From positions 62,001 through 126,000 of the forward strand of contig LODT01000029.1 in assembly GCA_001606155.1 (NCBI GenBank): a stretch of DNA of 64,000 nucleotides, given 5' to 3'. Each line of letters starts with the position of its first letter. Position 1 is the stretch's first letter. The notes below the pieces were generated by a model, which ran no database searches, was not told where the DNA came from, and saw only the letters and a list, made by a program, of their open reading frames with translations. Source of the DNA: Tieghemostelium lacteum (taxonomy: Eukaryota; Evosea; Eumycetozoa; Dictyosteliales; Raperosteliaceae). Shown one piece after another: positions 60,501-64,000 of this stretch. The position numbers and the translations under genes are program-made.

Positions 60501-62081
60501 CTCAACGATAACACTACGCCTATACTCAATTTACCTGATCGTAACATACACATTAAACAAGACACCTTCTCAGAAGAAGAAGAACAAATCTATCAAGAGC
60601 TATGGAATTCTGCAAAATCAAAATTCAATACACTCTTTGCCAATGGTTCACTATTGAAAAACTATGCACATATTCTAGAACTCTTGCTACGGTTAAGACA
60701 AGTTTGTAATCATCCATTTCTAATTAAATCTAAAAGACTTCAATATCAAAATCAAGTTTCGTCTTCTTCCCCCTCTTCTCTAGAGGAAAGTACAAATTCT
60801 GATAAAACCATTGACGAATTCTCCACTCTTTTAGACCATTTAAATAAGAATCCAAATTCACATTCGCCATTGGAATTAGGTAAAAAGTTAAAACGTATTC
60901 TAGGTAAAGGTATTAAAGATCAAGATTGTTCAATATGTTTAGAAACACTTGATAATCCTTCCATAACTGCTTGTGGTCATTTATTTTGTACAAATTGTAT
61001 AAATTTAAATTATTATTTTGATAATGAACTATCAGAGATAAATAACAATAATATAAATAATAGTAATATTAGTAGTAGTAATAAGAAACAATTAAGTAGA
61101 AGTAATAGTAGTAATAATATTAATAATTTAATTGAACCACCACCTCCACCACCACCAACACCAACTACACCATCAACACCAACTACACCTCAACAAGGAG
61201 GAGGACCAGTACCAAATTTATTTTTATCATCAAAATCTATAAATTTAAATTTATCATTATCAATGATACCACATTACGAGTCACCTAGAAATGTACATAT
61301 GGATGAAATTGAACCATCTTCACCACTTACCAATCCATCAACACCTTTACCATATAATAGCGATAAACAACCTGAAAAACAATTTAAATGTCCAATTTGT
61401 AAAGAAATTAATACTTGTCAAATGATAAGACAAGTAGCTTTTAATTCATCTTCACTTCAGAATAATAGTAATAGTAGTAATAATAATAGTAATAATAATA
61501 ATAATAATAGTAATGTAAAGAAATCAAAAAAGAAATGGATAGATGACAATGAATGGAAAACTAGTACAAAGATTGAATCACTTTTAGAGGAATTAGAAAA
61601 AGTATTTACAACAGAACCACAGTCAAAATGTTTGATTTTCTCTCAATGGACATCCATGTTGGATTTAGTTGAGATACCTCTACGACATAAATCTTATGAA
61701 TTTGTTAGACTTGATGGTAAAGTAACTCAAAAACAACGTGAAGTCTGTATAAAAAGATTTAAAGAGGAATCTCAAATTAAGATATTCTTAATATCAATGA
61801 AAGCTGGTGGACTTGGTTTGAATCTAGTGGAGGCATCTCATGTCTTTTTATTAGATCCATGGTGGAATCCATCAACTGAAGAACAAGCCATTGACAGAGT
61901 CTATCGTATAGGTCAAAACAAAAATGTCAATGTAACTCGTTTTTTCATAAAAAACACAATTGAAGAGAGAATACTGCGTCTTCAAGCTGAGAAAAAGAAT
62001 CTAGCTCGTGATACTCTTCAAGTGAAAAAACAAATTAGAATTGATGAATTAAAACTACTCTTTAGTGACCACATTAATTAA
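57528..62081 (+). CDS. RAD5/HLTF-like SNF2 helicase with split RING finger
   Basis: A single exon of 1517 residues. The ATG at 57528 is taken (the frame upstream starts with GTG). The first 680 residues are low-complexity (Asn, Ser, His, Thr). Then the SNF2 core: LRSYQKQALHWM, Walker A CDDMGMGKTIE (59756-59788), DEAH box VVLDEAHTIK, VTGTPIQNKLDD, LLRLRQVCNHPF, then the helicase C half KCLIFSQWTSM, DGKVTQKQR, LISMKAGGLGLNL, DRVYRIGQ. A RING finger (CSICLETL, CGHLFCTNC, CPIC) sits between the two halves, which defines the RAD5/HLTF/RAD16 class of DNA-repair ubiquitin ligases. The RING is split by a 130-residue Asn/Pro/Ser insertion between its sixth and seventh metal ligands, where relatives have about 15-20. 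No HIRAN domain is recognisable at the N-terminus. The likely role is post-replication repair or chromatin remodelling. Confidence 0.93.
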   Translation: MEINSSRDVDLNQAHKKLKVDGDHQIEDDNNGINNNSSSSNLFNSLLTSSTLLFGTLPQHNSLSLQTTSFQQHLGSSTHNNKNTLSPSSTHISRNVYSNSTSPILLSSSPMSLSSSSTSVSMPPPPPPSSAHHHQHQYSTTYSNSNSPGSNNSPSHHINISSPLLSKSNNGGGLTSVVSTTNSTMGSSKLVFEQTQQPTQVYRPPVKTSFFGSEIVIDSNSYHSPPLQNHHHHHQPNLYSQHSSPPNNNFNHYTSNPKINISDISNNNNNNNNKSTLSNSYNQLLSISSSTITTTTPQVSHNNNHNILKEGFKEISTLSSIWNQQYHSFFNDIDQSNNNNSNSSNLNIGKFTYEAICLSIDIFNQLKLNQIVKFKKADEPQPNNNNIINIVSVLEDITESNNNTSGTKELYINTLNSNNSNNNYNNNDYSWIFQLLENKYIQLNSKISNLLMTKNIGENSTKAIVEIEVVVSHYDGQLNRELTKPLKENSIIKSWIQMANDLKIVINNSPPPLSLLSTIACTNGGISPTPPSPVSFSQQHMLGFSSTSLGPSPSSSYSSIITPLSLYSPSSSFSSLPTQNGSGGGTGDFLKMSGSNNISLDFLMGSRLKSSLDAIGSSQSLNSSLNNLNSSSSTLTALANTTTSSSNSTLSLSSSNITLNKSMDCVFKQKLDEFELQLKGGLSVSNTLMEEMESPKQLKLQLRSYQKQALHWMFHRERSVPEQAISITDLESKDLNFIRGGLLCDDMGMGKTIEIISLILANPSTNPTEKSTLIVCPVSVLQQWYNEITTHTNPPLTVYIYHGPGRIKDSQHLLSYDVILTTYTTLSAEYSDDMNNGNQTSGIQYTQLSNSGNTIENSNNTDKKRKRQSGQLSQSGGTIDVNQPMQGLINCKWFRVVLDEAHTIKERSTRSSKAASYLESTIRWCVTGTPIQNKLDDIYSLLHFLRVEPFHNYYWWNQYILKPSKLKDDRGFTRLRVVLAKLLLRRVKDQKLNDNTTPILNLPDRNIHIKQDTFSEEEEQIYQELWNSAKSKFNTLFANGSLLKNYAHILELLLRLRQVCNHPFLIKSKRLQYQNQVSSSSPSSLEESTNSDKTIDEFSTLLDHLNKNPNSHSPLELGKKLKRILGKGIKDQDCSICLETLDNPSITACGHLFCTNCINLNYYFDNELSEINNNNINNSNISSSNKKQLSRSNSSNNINNLIEPPPPPPPTPTTPSTPTTPQQGGGPVPNLFLSSKSINLNLSLSMIPHYESPRNVHMDEIEPSSPLTNPSTPLPYNSDKQPEKQFKCPICKEINTCQMIRQVAFNSSSLQNNSNSSNNNSNNNNNNSNVKKSKKKWIDDNEWKTSTKIESLLEELEKVFTTEPQSKCLIFSQWTSMLDLVEIPLRHKSYEFVRLDGKVTQKQREVCIKRFKEESQIKIFLISMKAGGLGLNLVEASHVFLLDPWWNPSTEEQAIDRVYRIGQNKNVNVTRFFIKNTIEERILRLQAEKKNLARDTLQVKKQIRIDELKLLFSDHIN

Positions 62082-62664
62082 TATGAATATATAACCACCA
62101 CATAATAAAATAATAAATTATATTATTTCACTTGAACCTCCCTATCAATATATCAAATTCTTAAGAAACGAAATTAACTGCCAGTCTATTGTAAACAATT
62201 TTTTAAAAAATTAATTACAAAAAAGATATATTAAAATTTTAAAAAAATTCTAAATTTGGAAATACACGACAAATGACAAATGTTAGATGAAATCAAAAAG
62301 AATAAGATTTTTTTTTTTTTTTTAAAATATATTTATATGTAGCCCATATTTTAAATACAGAATAATATTGTATTTTATTTGTGTTTATTTTTTGATTATT
62401 AGTTATCACCAAAAAGAATAAGAAATCAATCTTTGATAAAATTGTATTCTATTGTTATTCTAATATATTGTAATAATAAATTTTATACTTTAGAATTTAA
62501 TATATTCTTTATATTCTATTCTGGATTAAAATTTAAATTAAAAATTTTTTTTATCAGTTTTTGTAATTTCATACCCAATTGTATCTACATTTTGAAAAAT
62601 TTTTTTTTTGTCTTCTCTCGCATCATTTTTGTGATCTGGAATTCCATTTGTTAAAAAGGACACA
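62082..62664. promoter_or_regulatory. intergenic region upstream of the DUF1206 gene
   Basis: About 580 bases of AT-rich DNA with a run of T at 62309-62322 and another at 62598-62609 close to the next start codon. No coding evidence and no recognised motif. Confidence 0.4.
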
Positions 62665-64000
62665 ATGGAAGAGAATAATGGATTACACACTGATTTAAAT
62701 TCAGAACCAATTATCGAAGGTGTCATTGATATTAGTACCAGCACCAACACCAAACAACACAGAAATAATAGTAAAGATAAAATAGATAAAGAATTACTAC
62801 TACAAAAGCAACCGAGTAATAATAACATCAGTGGCAGCGAAGGAGATAGTCTGTCGGATGAAATTGAAACTCCTCCATCTAATCCATTAAACCTTAAAAA
62901 AAGTATAACCAAAATTTTACAAAATATAGACACCGACCCACTTTCATCGTCTTCTATTAGTACATCCCATAATAACAATAATAATAAAAGTGATAAACTA
63001 TCAAATACAAGTACACCTAAACAAATGGATTCATCTTTAAAATCAAATATCAGTAGTTCTAGTACCAGTAATTCTATACCTAATTCACCATTCCCCAATG
63101 ATGATCCAAAAGATAGTACCAATACAAACAACCCTATTGTAAATTTAAACAAATCTACCATAGATTCAGATAAAAGTAAATTCTATATACCTATAATTGT
63201 TATTAAAAATTTTAATTATTTCCTTTATTATTATAATAATTATATTTCAAATATTTGTTTATATATCCCCAATTTGGAAAAATTATTTGAAATACTAATA
63301 CTCGAAATTAAATACAATAGTTATAGTAAATAATCAGCAATATGAAGAAATTATAAAAAATTCACCTTTAGTTAGCAGTACACAGAATAAATCAAATTCA
63401 GTTGGAATTGATAGATCAACAGATGATTTGGAAAAATCACAGATTGCTCTTAACGAATCCAATCCATATTACGACAGAAACCTTTATTTTGAATATAGAG
63501 ATTCACATAGAGATCAAAATGATAATCATAAAATACCACATCCAACCATAGAAATTGATGTTGAAGATCAACATAAAGCACATGATATCAATGAGGTCTA
63601 TGACGAAATTAAAGAAAGAAAACAACTAAAAGACACCAGTAAATTCCGATACTTTAAATACCTATTTGACAAAAACAAGTACAGGTGGGATCCAATACAA
63701 AACCGTCGATTTTATCTAGCAGCACAGATTATAACACGTTTTGGTTTCTTAGCTAAAACCATCTTGTATGGATGTTTGGGTATAATGTCAATAGCAGCAG
63801 CTGTCGATAAAAAGAGAGCTGTAAAAGGTCCAGACGGTGTATTTGAGGAATTGGAAGAGATTTTCTCTTCAGGTATCATTATAGTCTTTGTACTAGGTTT
63901 GTGGTGTTATGGCAGTTGGGGTCTTTTTTACACCATTTTTGATATAGATCAATTGGGTCATGGATCAGCTGGAGCTATTCTCAAACGATTTGGTAGAGTA
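62665..64000 (+). CDS. DUF1206 membrane protein with disordered N-terminus (partial at right edge)
   Basis: Exon 1 is 62665-63175. Exon 2 begins at 63327 (or 63321) and is open to the window end; both acceptors keep the frame. The first 200 residues are Ser/Asn/Asp-rich and charged, with no signal peptide. From about 63700 a membrane domain follows: LAAQIITRFGFLAKTILYG, GIMSIAAAVDKK, GPDGVFEELEEIFSSG and LGLWCYGSWGLFYTIFD. The first-helix pattern (R-x-GF-AK), the acidic-Gly linker and the YG-W motif match DUF1206, a domain of three two-helix repeats known mainly from bacteria. Only the first repeat and the start of the second are inside the window. Function unknown. Downstream of exon 1, retained intron sequence would encode a short AT-rich tail and a stop at 63331-63333. 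Confidence 0.8.

Noticed and set aside
1-64000. Search for retroelements, DIRS-like or Polinton-like elements and DNA transposons
   Set aside because: No reverse transcriptase, integrase, transposase, capsid frame, terminal repeats or target duplications were recognised on either strand.

Overview
The window reads as nuclear DNA of a dictyostelid social amoeba. It is AT-rich, its genes are compact and alternate freely between strands, and the introns are short and AT-rich with GT..AG ends. Homopolymeric T runs sit just upstream of several start codons. Proteins carry Asn, Gln, Ser and Thr tracts encoded by AAT and CAA repeats, and many gene families are dictyostelid-like (beta-helix receptor kinases, F-box/LRR proteins, kelch-RhoGAP, GPI-anchored surface proteins). 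The less extreme AT content suggests a group 1-3 species rather than Dictyostelium discoideum, but this is inference. I found 23 likely protein genes (two cut by the window edges), three or so coding relics, one candidate structured RNA, and no tRNA, rRNA, CRISPR array, LTR element or recognisable DNA transposon. Exon joins given here were derived by hand from GT/AG sites and reading phase.

Layout. 1-11.1 kb is a secreted/surface block: a DNase II-like gene that runs off the left edge, a small GPI-type protein, and a divergent pair of paralogues combining a beta-helix, a Cys-rich segment, a PA14-like domain and a MACPF domain. 11.5-19.1 kb holds metabolic and mitochondrial genes: Lon protease, a GH5 cellulase-like enzyme, a SerB-type phosphoserine phosphatase and a mitochondrial carrier. 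19.1-31 kb holds a Zn2Cys6 regulator behind a long upstream region, an STK16-like kinase, presenilin, a multi-pass membrane protein and the TMEM115 orthologue, then a gene-poor stretch with a hairpin-closed element and the relic of a membrane-protein gene. 31.6-37.7 kb holds two F-box-like repeat proteins and a secreted Cys-rich protein. 38.1-46.4 kb is a divergent pair: a beta-helix receptor-like TKL kinase and a G8-type beta-helix surface protein. 46.8-56.3 kb holds a divergent Arf-like GTPase, a GH38 alpha-mannosidase homologue that has lost its metal and catalytic residues, and a kelch-coiled-coil-RhoGAP. 57.5-64 kb holds a RAD5/HLTF-like SNF2 helicase with a split RING finger and the start of a DUF1206 membrane protein.

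These are independent eukaryotic transcription units, not operons. The functional theme is the cell surface and endolysosomal system: about nine proteins have signal peptides and extracellular or luminal domains, and presenilin and TMEM115 act in the secretory pathway. The most unusual items are the membrane-anchored pseudo-mannosidase, the DNase II reading frame with a long charged extension, the two-gene MACPF locus with rearranged introns, the Arf-like protein without its switch motifs, and the hairpin-closed element near 31.0 kb.
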